A DNA stretch of 64,000 nt. Source: Heliocidaris tuberculata (lineage: Eukaryota > Echinodermata > Echinoidea > Camarodonta > Echinometridae). The translations under genes and the position numbers were made by a program. Positions 1 through 14,100 of this stretch are shown one piece after another (position 1 is the first letter of the stretch; each line of letters opens with the position of its first letter). The notes beneath the pieces are model-generated. The model was given only the letters and a program-made list of their open reading frames with translations, had not been told where the DNA came from and made no database searches. The stretch covers positions 25,206,059 to 25,270,058 of the forward strand of contig CM046832.1 in the NCBI GenBank assembly GCA_025618425.1, written 5' to 3'.

Positions 1-196
1 GATACAGGTACTTTAAGGTCAGAATGTCAGTGTTAAAGTCAATTCCAGAGTCTTACAATTTTCTTCTTTTTTATAAAAATCATTATACATACCATGAAAA
101 TGAATGTGATTGAATGTGAGATAAATAAATGACCTCTTGTTCTCTTACCGGTATTCTAAATCTTACTTCGTTTTTTACTCTTTATGATGCAAACAG

Positions 197-640
197 ATCT
201 GGATCTTCAGAATCAAGTGATGAAGCTGTTGGGTTGTGTAAAATAAGCCCTCTAACATCTTTAAGTTTTGGTAAGGGGAAATCTGAACCTAAGGTGGAGG
301 ATAACAATGGCAATCAAGATGACAGTGAAGATGATGATGATGAGGAAGATGAATTGGTCATTGATGAGGGAAACTCTCCTCCTGAAGAAAAAGAGCAACA
401 TCAAGAGACGAAGGAGAAGGTGGAATACAAACGCCAAGTATCAGCGCCCCTGAAGAAGAGGAAAGTATCGCTTGCGGAGGAAGCACCGGTATCCACGCCT
501 GCTGGAGATGAGATGCCGGATGAAAGGGAGGAGCCCAAGATCGATCCCATCACATTTGGTCTACCTCCGGGATGGACACGGAAGATCACAGAAAGAATGT
601 CAGGGGCATCTGCTGGAAAATTTGATGTGTACCTCACTAG
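197..640 (+). CDS. MBD4: MBD4 exon: acidic region and first half of MBD
   Basis: The acceptor is a pyrimidine-rich stretch ending aaacag at 196, and the donor is ACTAG|gtaaat at 640/641. The exon encodes a Ser-rich start, an Asp/Glu run (about residues 35-60 of the exon), a basic KKRK nuclear-localisation-like patch, and the MBD from [10 protein letters not shown] to DVYLT. It ends with two bases of a split Ser codon. The 5' boundary could instead be the cag at 208-210; an open frame continues upstream to 129 but reads through the acceptor tract. Confidence 0.85.
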
Positions 641-3600
641 GTAAATGTGAAATATAAAATCCATTCTAGGACACATGTATGCTCAGCTTTGTCTTTCCGA
701 AGGTTTGTAATTCTGAAAATGAAAAAAGGGTTCATAACTCCGAAAATGAAAAAGGGTTCATGATCATAATTCCCAAAAAATAAAATACAGTTCTGAAAGT
801 GAATTAAGGTACCTAAAAAAGGGGAAGGAGGGGCTGAAATGACCAAGCTCCCCCCCTCCTCATCAGGGGTCAAAAAAAGGGAGAGAGATAAAAAGAGAAA
901 AGAAAACTACAAGAGAATGAGAAAGGAAAGAGGGGGAGGAGAAGGAAGACAGATAGAGAAAAAAATTAGGGACAAGTTAAGAGAGGAGGAGTTTTTTTTT
1001 TGTTTTAATTACAAATTATGCTTTTCCATTTGAGGAATTACATGTATGTACCTTGGGATAATTGAACCTTCGGAATAATGCAACAAAAGCTCGGAATTAT
1101 GAACCCCCAGGCATGGGAAATTAGTGTTTCAAAATTATGAACCTTTGGAAAGACGAGTGTCCTCCCTCTCAAATTTTCTATACTTAGTGAATTACTACAG
1201 TAACTTAAATCCTAAACCAAGCATCATCTGAAACCTTAAAACCAGTGAAGCCTAAATTATACCATTTGCAACTGTAAACCCTCTGTCTGTGATGAAATAT
1301 AGCAAATGTCGCGTCTGTCCCATGGGCCACGGAACCGGGGGGCTGGGGGAGGGGGGCTGCAGCCCCCCCCCCCCCCCCCCACTTTTTTGAGTAGACCATA
1401 AAAAAAAATTTAAAATCCCCCCTAATTTTCAAGGAAGAAATAATTTCTAGTAATTGATAAAATTGATAAAATTAATATAAAAGACTGTTATTGTAGTGAG
1501 AATTCCCATAAAATGCAGATAAAATGCTAAAGATATGATTTGAATGTCCCGATATTTCCTATTTTATATATCAAAATCTCTCATCCATGTCCATTACTAA
1601 CATGTTTTCCATATAAATGGGCAATACATCCCCGCCTCTTTAATGCACAGTTAATGCAAAATCTAGGCCTAATGAAGCATGGTATTATAAACAAAGTGTA
1701 GTTCAAGCTCAGATATTTTCACGTGGCTTCTCGGGACTGTACAGCATTCTCTAAAATGACAGTCTATCTATCACATCTACAAGTTCATGAGTCTTCTTTC
1801 AGGATTCAGAATGACGCATCAACTCTTTAGAGAAATTTTAGGATTATTTAAAATCAGGTGCTGTGGGGGGGGGGGGAGGGAGGGGGTACAGTGTCCCCAG
1901 TATTTCAGGAATTTGGGTATCCTAGAAGTTCCCCGTTTTACATATAGATTACTTTAGATAAGTGCTCCCTGTTCTTTATATTCCTGCCTGTTGAATTCCA
2001 CAATCTTAAAATATTAAAATCTGAGAGGTGCCCCTTCTTCCTTGACAACTGTCCCTTTTCCTTAGTAAGAAGTGCCCCTTCCCCATTTATAAGTATCCTT
2101 TATATTATAATACGTTCCCCCCTTCCAATCTTATAATTGCCCCTATTCTTTCTGATAAGTGCTCCCTTTATTTTATTTTTATAAACGAGCTTCTTCCCTT
2201 TTCATCTCTCATAAAACTCCTAATAAAATCATTCATTCAACAATTCCCTTTTAAATCATTTGCATCAAATGTACCTATTAATCTCTTTCAATAACTGCCT
2301 TTTTTCCATTCTCACTTTTCAGATACAAGAATTACCCCCTTTCCATCTGATAAGTGCATCTTTACATGTGGCCATATCCTCTATTCAAATTTGAGAGGTG
2401 CCCGTTCTAATTCAACAAGTGCCCCTTCCGCCTTCTGTTAAATGACACATGATATCTCTGATGAGTGCCCCTTTACACCTCTGATAAGTTTTCTTAATTC
2501 ATTTTGAAACGGGCTCCTTTTCTTTCTAAGAAGTACAATTCCTTCTGATAAGAGCCCCTCTTCCTTTAAAAAAAAATAACAAAACAAAAACACCCCTTTT
2601 CCATTCTCATAAGTGCCCTTTTTACCTCTGGTATAAAGTGTCAATATTCATGTGCGACAAATACCACATGTTTCATCCTCTGATAATTGCTCTTTTTAAT
2701 ATGGCATGCTCCTGCTCCTTTTCTTTTTTGATTAGTGCAATTATCGTTCATGATAAGGGCTCCTTTTTTCTTGCTCCATAATTTGTACCCCTAATTTATA
2801 GCGATTTAGAGCAACTTTATTTAAATTTCGTCAAGGCTTGCTCGCTACGCTCGCTCACATTTATATTTGATATTGTTATGTTACTTATTAGAAGTCTTTT
2901 CAGTCTCTCATGCCGAGACTGTGTTTAAACACCTTTCAGAACTTTTTTTTTTCTCTTTATAAGATGCTGTTGATCACCATGCAGCCTCACAGATCTTAAA
3001 AAATTGCTTGCTTGCTTCGCTCGCTCGCACATTAATATGTAGGTCATCAAACTCAACTGCAAACTTTGAAACTTAGGTAAATTATATTAGAGTATGTAAG
3101 AGAGAAACATAATTGAAATCCTTATAAATGTAATCACAATGTAGGGTATGTATGACAATGTTTAGAGATTGTATATTTTTCCCGTTGTATATAGGTGCCC
3201 CATTGTTTTCCAGAAATAGCCCTTATCGGTGCCCCTAAACTTTGGAAATTTCCCCTCAGTGTTGCGATCGTACCCCCACTGCTTAACTGAATTTACACCG
3301 GTGCATTAAATGAGTGAAATCAGTTCAGCCCCCCCACTTTCAAAAACGCTCCGCGGCCTCTGTGTCCTAAACCATGACCTTGCAGACGATTTGGTTGAAA
3401 CTCACTCTGAAGCACAATGCAAGGGGGTTTCAGAAGATTCATTTTGTTGAATTAACCCCAGAATATACATGTACTCATGTTCATAGGTGTAATATATCCT
3501 TAATCATTGGCCTGTATCACTTTAGAAATAAAATATCAGAAAAGGGTTTAAATCAAGACATTCTAGCACACGATATCATCTGCTAACACTTTATACGGGG

Positions 3601-5971
3601 GCTGCCATTTTCTTGATGATATGGAGTTGTACATGAAGCATTGGAAACCGTTTCGGTCAGGAAGATATTTTTAATCCTAGAGCCAAATTGCTTCTCTTCA
3701 TTACAAAAAATCCCCATATATGATGAAAAATACATAACAGGTGTATAAATATATTCTAAAATTTGAAATTTATATATTTCTTTTTAAATTCTCTGGTTTT
3801 GCTAAATAGAAATCTATTTCTTGGGCTTGCCTGGCAGAGCAGAACATAATTTATACAATGCGCATTCTGACTATTGAAGTCCATTATCTCAAAGCAGGTG
3901 AATGCATAGTTTGCCACTATTGACGCTCGGGAAAGTTATCATCCATAAATTTGAATTAATTTGCTCAGTCGCGTACGTCATAATATCAAGAAAATAGTTT
4001 TATATTTAGTAAAATAGTAATTTTCAAAGAAATATAAAACACATTTTCGTTTTTAGAATATATGTTTATATCTGTTAAATATTTTAAATCTCAAATGGGA
4101 TTTCGTATCAGGAAGAAAGACAATTTTGCATTCGGATTAAAAATATCTTTATGTACACATCAAGAAAATGGCAGCCTCCTGGTATCGCAAGCAGACAATA
4201 GATTTTGCTGAGAAAATCTTGATTTATACCCATCTCGTATATTTTAATGCCAAACTACGTAGGACAACCATAAGGAATAGATTACATCTTTGAATATAAG
4301 CACACTTATATTTTGAGGTTAATTCCCCTTTAAGGACTTGACTGGATCGTACTATACACTGAAAAAAAAACAAGATTAGTGAAAAATCATACATTATAAG
4401 AGTGTAAACAAGATCTAGATTACAGTTCCAACTGGTCAAATGTAAAGGCATGCAAAGTATCATTCAATCAGGAACACTGATTGCTTTATTACCACTTAAT
4501 AAAAAAATAAGACAGAAGGTTGTGGGGCAAAAATACTTTAGCTATGTTTGGTAGGAATGCATATTTACATCATATTGTTCTTAAACTGACCTAGATTTGG
4601 TAAATACCCCTTCAATGATTCTCTAAATACCTTGCTAATTGTAAAGCTTTGCAACTTGTGGATAACTTTAAAATTTACTTTCAAATTCACAAGAACCTGA
4701 AGAAAAAAATGGTCTGAATAGGTCCTCTATCTTTATGCCTCCGCCCACCGAAGGTGGTGCCGGAGGCATTGGCCGGAATTCACAAAGGTGATTTCAATTC
4801 AGACCATGGTTTATGCAGATTTCTTGGTATAAATACGCTTGATTTTATAGCGCATACACTTAAAAAGATCCAATAATGAACGCGCGCCGGTCACGCGTGA
4901 TTGGCAAAAGCGCTAAATTCACGCTAGTTGCCATGGTTCAGACCATGGTTTATTTTTGCCGACCATGCGCAACCAGCGCACCTTCATTATTGGATCTTTT
5001 TAAGTGTATGTGCTAAATCAAGCATATTTATACCACGAAATCTGCATAAACCATGGTCTGAATTGAAACCACCGTTGTGAATTCCGGCCATTATGTTTTC
5101 GGGTTGTCCATCCGTCCGTCCGTCCTTCCAGCTTTCTCGTTCTAGCGATAACTCAAGAACCATTTGAGGTACGAACTTCAAACTTGGTGCTAGTATGTAT
5201 CACCATAGGAAGACGATCTGATTAGATTTTGGGTTACGTAGGTCAAAGGTCAAGGACACAGAGGCCAATTTCTGAAATTTCAGGTGTTAGCCTCGTTCTA
5301 GCAATAACTCAAGAACCATCTGAGGTATGAACTTCAAACTTAGTGCTAGCTTGTATCACCATAGGAAGACGATCTGATTAGATTTTGGGGTACGTAGGTG
5401 AAAGGTCAAGGTCACAGAGGCCAATTTCTGAAATTTCAGGTGTTAACCTCGTTCTAGCGATAACTCAAGAACCATTTGAGGTATAAACTTTAAACTTGGT
5501 GCTAGTATGAATCTCCATAGGAAGACGATCTGATTAGATTTTGGGGTACGTAGGTCAAAGGTCAAGGTCACAGAGGCCAATTTCTGAAATTTCAGTTGTT
5601 AGCCTCGTTCTCGCGATAACTCAAGAACTCATCCTAGGAAGAGGATCTCATTAGATTTTTGGGTATGTAGGTAGATTAGATTTTTGTTCACCTAGGTCAA
5701 AGGTGACAGGTCATAGAGGTCATTATACAGGTGTATGTGAAATTAATGTTTTTTTTACCTTTGTTATCACCATATCTCAACTATTTTGTATTCATGACTA
5801 GGAGGATATAAAGTGATCAGACTTTTGGGTTATAAGGTGTAAGGTCAAATGTCAAAGAGGTCAATTAACATGTAATTAGAGGCTTTTTATTCTGGTTATC
5901 ACAATATTTCAAGAACAGTTTGAGCCATCAACTGAATTTAAGCAGAGGCATATAGGAGACGCAGTCGCATT

Positions 5972-6016
<45 letters not shown>

Positions 6017-9000
6017 TATAGCAAAGCATTTCTTAAACATTTTCTGTATAAAAATTGTAATTTTCAGAAGCAACAACTAGGCCTATTTGCATCTTGTGAG
6101 CTATGATGATATGACCCAGTGATCCGCAAGTGTAGGAGTCATTTAAGTATTGAAAATACCTAAACACATGTATGTTTTCTTGATAAGAATTTGACTGAAA
6201 TTATGCATTTACAATTCTATCCACACTCTTCAGTCCTTAGTGATGCATTTCAAGCTCTTGCCATTTTACAAGAGTGTACTTGCTGTCTCCTATGACATTC
6301 GCATCCTACCCGCCTGTGCCTGGTACCCATTAATACAATGTGATCAAGAAATTTGTAAATTAAGGACATACATGTATGTGCCATAACAAGGCTCGATCCT
6401 ATGTCCTTCATATTTCTGGTCAAGTGTACAACAACCACTGAACTACAATACTTATGACTCTCTGATCCACAAATCTGGTCTTCACATTAAAGCCTGTGCA
6501 TGCTTTAGTCAAATTTTGCTGAAATCCAAACCTTGGCTCTAGGTACAATTTTTAGGAAGCACTCAGGAAATGTCACATGAACTTTGACCTTTGTGAATAA
6601 TAATATACCTCAAAATTGCTAATACTGGAATTCATATTCATTTCCTTCCAAATTATTTCAGAGGCTAGGTGTTTTTTTTCTTTTTTCTGAAACTATATTC
6701 TAAAGCTGAAACATTTTCATCTTGATTGGTATTTAGTTGGCACTATGCACCATGTTTGTTATTGCGCATCTTTGTGTGTAATATGAATTATGGATATTGC
6801 ACCATTCTTGGCAATATTTCCTGACTGCCTGATGTCAGGAAAAGGGTGCTTAAGTGATGAATCATTTAACTGGGAATCAAACTGTATAACATGCCTTGTT
6901 GATGTGAGATGTTCATAGTCATATTCTAATTGTCGCCGAATGCTGTTCATTTATTTTGTCTTGTGCAATTGTTTTTCAGCCCCGAGGGAAAGCGATTAAG
7001 ATCTATGAAGGAAGTGGCCGATCACCTTGAGAAAACAAAATCATCCTATACAAGCGCAGACTTTATATTCAAACCGAAGAATCTCAAACCAAGTGCAACA
7101 CCTGCTTCGGTGAGATTGCCTGCTAAAACACAAACAAAATCACCCAAGCGTTCGCCCGCCAAGACACCGACAAAGCGATCAAGCTCAACAGGTAGCAAAG
7201 AAGTCGCAAAAAAAGCAAAGATAGAAAGTGTTAAAGCTGCGAAGGAAAGGAAGAAGAGGAGTCCAACAAAAAGTGCCACGCTTCAAAAAAAGAAAGGGAA
7301 GGAGCCGCGACTTGTTAGGAAACCACCTCCAGAAAAGGCAAGCGTGAAAGCAAGCAAGCAGCAGAAATTCCAGAAACTTCTTGTGAAGATTAATTTTCAG
7401 CAGAAAGGCACTGAGGATAGTGATTTAGACAGTGAAGAGGAGGAAGAAGAAGATTCCTTTGACGAAGGGAGCGAACCAGAGGAGGAAGAGATGGAGAGCC
7501 CGAAGATTTCACCCAAAAAGAGTCCGAGAGGTTCGAGAAATAGTCTTTCTGATTGAATAGCAGGTGGATATTTTGCAATTTGTTGAAATAATTAACTAAC
7601 TATACTTCTTGATCTTTCTTTTAACACCAAAATGTCAGTTTTTTTTGTACGTGTTTTTGTGATTCCCTTTAAAGGTACAAAAATGAAATACATATGTACA
7701 TTATTACATTTGTAAATCCAGATTTTCATTTAAAAAATGGAAGTCATTGTCTTTGTTATTTATTGAATTTCACTTAATGCAAAATACCCCTCTTCTATTC
7801 TATCAGGATCTCAGAAATATTTGTCAATATAAAAATTTCCAATGTTGTGGTTTGCCTTTTAAAATATTTCTACTTATGCTAGTAAAGTGCTTGAATGTAT
7901 TGCCTCAGGAATATCAAAGGAGTTTAGTGTATGATTTCAATCTGAGTGTGGTAGCATAGAATCGCAATTTGAAGATGAAATATGTTAATGTCATGCGAAG
8001 TGTACCCATATAACTATTGGTTAATTTCTCTACATCACAGTGTGAAGTTGAAGCTTTATAAGAATAATGGAAAAAATTAACAGAAATGCATATCTTTCTC
8101 ATTAGAATCCTGTATTTATGTGATAAGGTATTTAATGATTAATTTAATTGTCAAAAATAGGGTCAGGGGTCGAGCTTGTTTTTAATGGGAAAGTTAACAG
8201 TTATTACTCACCAGTAAGATATGTGTTGGGTGCAAAACAGTTGCTATTTAAACTGTGATGCAGTATACATGTAGGCCCTATAGCATTTAAAAGAAAATCA
8301 TCTTAAATCTATTAAAGCTTTAAAGCTTGAGATACAGAGCGTGCAGCTGCCCATCTAGAATCTTGGAACCTGGACCTTGTCAATCGCAAATTTCCAATCT
8401 CCAATCTCTTAAGTACAGACTTGCGATTAATATCAATCTCAAATTATTTGCAATCAGTCGTAACTCTTTATAAGACAGGGCCCTGCTGTTCATATTTTCA
8501 TGTGTTTTTTGTGTTTTGGGGGTTTTATATCTTGCATACGATAACATTTGGTAATACCAGAAAATACTATGCAAGGTTAGTCATATTCTGGGCCCCATTG
8601 CATAAAACTTACCATTAACGGTAACTTTGCCATCAATGGTAACTCCCATGGAAACCTTGATTTTGACTGGCTGTTGAGTGATGTTACCATGGTAGTTACC
8701 ATTGATAGCAGAGTTAATGGGTAAGTATTATGCAACGGGGGCCCTGTAGTCACATATCAACCTAAAGATTAAACAAATTAAAAATTCTACATTTTTGAAC
8801 GAATGGAAAAAAATTTCATATATAATTCATCTCAACATTGCCCATTTTTTGTCCTTGAAGCATTATATTTGTACTTAATCAAGGGCAAATATGCAACAAC
8901 AACAACAAATAATTGAAATTAATATTTGATGAAATTATGAAGAGAAACAAATTAAGGCATACACTTAAATTGCTGTACATTTATTTTTGTGCTGTATTTT

Positions 9001-11148
9001 AATTTGGGGGTAATGGAGAGAGATCTCATCTTAAATCCTACCAAATTTATGCCAATAAGCCCAATTTGAATAGGGTTAATCAATTGCTATAAAGGAAGAT
9101 CTGCATAAGATAAAACCTGCTAAAGCTGTAGCTTGTAAAAAATTTGGGTGTAAAAAGGGATACGGGATTTGTAGACAAGTCATAGTTGTATTAGAAGTGG
9201 AAGAGGACTGTTAGAAATGAGATGGATGTATGATAAAGTTCGAGAGTTTGAGAATCGGGGCATTATCTCTCGAAACGGGCAGATACGTATGTACAAATTC
9301 GCAGACATCCCATTGTAACACTTGTTAATTGTGTAGCATGCCTTTCAATGGGATTTCAGTGAAAGTTAAGGGTACCGATCACCAAAAAATATTTTGCTCT
9401 CTATGTTAGGGGTTCACTGTCGCTATACAATGTACTATACTCAAAGTATGAGCTTCAAATGTTAATTCAATAAAGAGTTAATACAGGTTTAAATACACTC
9501 TTTTAAGTAAACAGTTCTGTAAATTGTGACTAGACTAGTTGACGCACCCATATGCGCTTGCTCAAATTAGGGCCCGCGCGGAACCGAAGTCGGAGTTGGG
9601 ATCCGCGTGAGGGGATTTTATGTTATCCTTTATTTTCTTTATTCTCTTTAACCATTAGCCCATGGGAGGTCAGGTAAAGTGTTTTGAGGTTAGTTTCATA
9701 CACTCTATCTGTAAACAAATTATTTTTTCAGGTGATTGGTACTCTTTAAGACCTATGACCATTTTATAAGATGCTGCTCAGGGCTTCTTGGAACATACTA
9801 CAAGCAGCAATTTTGTTTTCAGTTTGAATTAATTTATGCGGAAGACTGGAAGCGAGAGGAAAAGCCTGGAGAGAAGATCTGGAGTGGGAGAGGGATGAAG
9901 AGGAAATGAGATCATTGCTGCTTATAAATTGTACATTTTTTTTTTTAATTATGAAACTTATAAACTACATGTAGATCTTGCCGGATGTATATTACTAAAA
10001 TGTCTTAAATTTTCATAGAAAGTGTAAGATAAAGTTCTGAGAATAGAGAAAGGGCAAGTTTGTAAAAAGAGTAGGTTAATAAACAGAATTGGGACTGTGT
10101 CCGTAGTTAGATACATGTATTTTATATAAGAAGAGATACTTCATAAGGTGTGGATATATGAAAGGATGTTTTAAGAGGTTATGTATAGATTTTTAGATAA
10201 TGGTAGGATAGGAGGAAAAGAAGGACAGCTATGTCAAAGCTGAAACTGGTATTTAGATGAGTTTGGAAATTTAATATATTTATTAGACGAAAAAGAGAAG
10301 ACGTGGTGAGTTTAATATGTTTTCATACTAATGATTGTCTTGTGTTTCGACAACCCTTTGTTTGGGTAACCTTATGTTCTGACACTTGCACTTGTATTTT
10401 GTACATGTACCATACCCGTACATGTATGTATGGGGCAGTTTTAGGACTGTCCACGAGAAATCTTCTCACATATGGAAAGCCTGTGTGGTAGCTTATGTCA
10501 GAACATACAAATGGAGTGCTGAAACATAGGGATGTCGGAACATGGGGGCATGGAAATAAGGTAAAACCTACTGCACAAAGTGGAAGAGCCCCTCCCCCCT
10601 TGTTTTTTGTTTTTTTTTTTTTTGGTTAATTTAAAAAAAAAAACATTACTGCATGTGACATGTATAGTTTTTAATCATTATCTTTTCATGGTACTATTTA
10701 TTGATGTCACACTGAATCTCTGCAAATTTTATGGGCAGCAGTACAACCAAGAACATCCAGATTATATTCATGCCTCAGCCCAAAGAAGGTGGTACCATAG
10801 GCATTATATTTTTGTGTAGTCTGTCTGTCCTTCCTACTGATTTGCTTTCTCGTTATTGTGATATCTCATAAGCCATTTGAGGTATGAAGTTTAAACTTAG
10901 TGCTAGTATGCATCACCATAGGTAGACAAACTCAGTAGATTTTGGGGTAAGTCGGTCAAAGGTCATAGCTAGGACAATTTCCATAAAATTTCGGGTTTTT
11001 AGCCTCATCATAGCAGTATCACGTTTGAGCCACTAATTTCAAACGTAGTACTAGTATGCATCACCATAGTGAGACAAACTGATCAGAGTTTGGGTGAAGA
11101 AGGTCTAAGGTAATACATGTAGAAGTCTGCATGCATGAAATTGAAAGT

Positions 11149-11191
<43 letters not shown>

Positions 11192-14100
11192 CGGGGGGGG
11201 GGGGGTTGCCTTGTTGTCACCACAACTCAACTATTTTAGCTATGAGCTTCATATTTTGTTCAAATATGCATCATAATAGGGAGACACAAAGTGATCAGAA
11301 TTTGGGGTAATTACCATGCAATTACAGGATTTTCGTTCTTGTTACCGTTGACACTTTGAGCCATGAATTTAGGCGGAGGCTTATTGGAGGTGCAGTCGCA
11401 TCCATCCTGCTTTATTTCCAAGTAGGAAACTTTTATAGTAATTTCCATAAAGAACATTTTATGTTTGTGTGTCAAATTGAAAAATCAAGGTAGATTAAAA
11501 AAACTATTCTTTTTCACTCACTCACTAAATACTACTGATTTTGCTTGATATTTATTTTCTTCATCATTTCAGAATACAAAAAAGAAATGTACAATACAAC
11601 AACAGAAGACTTCAATTAATTGAAAGAAAATAGTGGAATGAAAGTTATGAAAATATGTAGTAGTCTTGAAAACACCTACATGTATGTCAAAGATGGTTTT
11701 GTTCCTAGTCAGAAATCTATTGTTCAGGTCTGCGTGTGAACTGAATGATCGGCTGCGCTGTAAATGATATTAATCGATTTGATTAACACAGCCAGAGGAT
11801 ATGTGACATTCATGTTGGTTGTTATCCACTTCACACAGTTTCGCTACAAATCAGTTTCATATTGACCATTACTTACCATAACTTTCCTTCATAGTTCATG
11901 TACATGTATATGCATGGTTATTTCAAATCTTTCTTTTTTTTCCTTGCTATTTGCAAGGATGCATGGTGATGGGTATGTATTGCATTTATTTTAAATATGT
12001 TTCATCCAAAAAGAAATACTTTGAAAGGATGGGGATGAACAAAAAGTGGTGTGGATTTTTGTGCTTGATATTGAAATGTATAATAATAGTAGGAAATGTC
12101 TTTCTGATAGTTGCTTCCTGAATAAGAAGAGAGATTTGTTTTCAAATGGAAACCCTGGAACTGCGAATCCATCTGGTAGACATTAATGTGATAGGCATCA
12201 CAGCGTTAACTTGCCTTCAATAAAGGTAATATAACAACATACACTTGTAGGCATTGTGTGAGAGGCCATTTATATTTTAATCTTTTATGTGCTGATGTCC
12301 TTTTTTAAAGCTAATTCAATGAATTTCTATACAGAAGCAAATTTTATCTTAAGGGGACCAGTTACCTAAGAAACATAATTTGTGTACAGCTGGTACATAG
12401 AAAATCAAACTAGAAAAAACTTAGCCTGGCATCCTATGTTTCAACCGTGAAGGAGTATGAAGAAAAGGAAGGATAACATAAAATCCCTCACATGGAACCC
12501 AAGTCCAAATTTGGTCCTATTCGAGTTCTTTTCTGTATATGAGTCTATCTATACAGGTGCATCGACTAGTCTACTCCCAAGTCGTGTTTATGTTCAGCGG
12601 AACTTGCAATATCTCTTCATAGAAGTATTATTTGAAGCTCCTATTTTGAATAATAGTAAAGAGACATGGGACCCTTAACATACATATTGTACAGAGCAAA
12701 ATGTTATTTGGTAATTGGTCCCTTTAACTCAATGAATGGGCAGTCTCAATACCAGTAAGCTACTAGTAGTCTTTGAATCTCTATATAAATTATTGGTAGG
12801 CTAGTTTGGTGGTAGGCTAAAATACAATGATGTTTTTTTGTTTTTCTTTTAATTACCGAATTTGGATCGTATCAAAGGAGTGAAGGGTGTGTATAAGTGT
12901 ATGTTCTTATACTTGTACAAATAATAATTGCTGTATGAGCAGGCAACACTTGTTCTGCATTGCTGTTCATTTTCAACTTGCAAATTGGGTATTTCATAAA
13001 AAAAGGTATGTACATGTTAAATAGACATGTGGTATAATGTCTGAATTTTTATGAAAAGGATTATATTTTTCACTTCTTTAATACTTCTACTTGTAAAGAT
13101 ATTTGTAAATACTGGATAATGTAGTATCTTTTATCAAAGTGCTTTTCTCATGTGTATTTGCAAACTAAAGTTTTCATTCTATAGGGCAATTCCGTGCAGA
13201 GTGTCCTGTATGTAGGACATATTATGACATTTATCCATATACATGTACATGTATTTCATCCATGAACAAGAAAAAGATGTGTCGTACAGGACATATTGTA
13301 CGGAATAGACCTGTTCACAAAGTTATTCAAATTTATCAAGGTTTCTTTCCTGGGGACCTAGTAACGAGGTATTCCATTAACCTGTTATTAATGAATGAAC
13401 TACAATACTTGGAATCCAGTTTGCATACATTACATGTTGCTATGTCTGACAAGCCTCTGACAAGCTTTTAGGTTGTCAAGAACAACCTTTGTTTTAAAAC
13501 TATGCATAAAATTACATATCCTGGATTTCTTGTCATGGGCAGCGTTGCCAACGAGCTCCAAGATTTCGGCAGTCAGGTTTTTTTTATGCATACTTTTAAA
13601 ACAAAGGTTGTTCTTGACCACCTTAAAGCTTGTCAGAGGCTTGTCAGACATAGCAACAAGTAATGTATGCAAACTGGATTCCAAGTATTGTAGTTTTATG
13701 CATACTTTTATATTTGTGAACAGGTCTATTGCCCTCTAGCTGTTGATTAGATTCTGTCTCTGAATGATTAGTTGAATGTATGCACATGAATTTTGAACAT
13801 CACCATTCCTAAATATTCTCTTTGATTTAGACATGGATGAAATTTCAAAACAAAATTTATGTGTAGTTTTTGTGTGCCATTGCAATCATCAGATTGTGTT
13901 GTTTTATTCAATTAAAATGTCATACAGATTTTGTACTTCTAAATTCATGTTTATGGTATTTTCTGTTTGAGTGATTTTGTTTCAAGTAATAATATTAACA
14001 GACAAAATATGTTACCTTAATTTAATTACACATCATGTAATTTATGAATTGAAAAGTGCCAAGGTTAATGATAATTTAAAGTTATCAGCAAAATTATAAT

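Noticed and set aside
5141..5640. Regular direct repeats that could suggest a CRISPR-like array
   Set aside because: Units are contiguous 156-base copies without unique spacers, in a eukaryotic genome, and occur as dispersed copies.
7554..7556. Taking this TGA as the normal end of the MBD gene
   Set aside because: The downstream glycosylase exons join in phase from the donor at 7530, so it is more likely an intronic stop; kept as a possible isoform.
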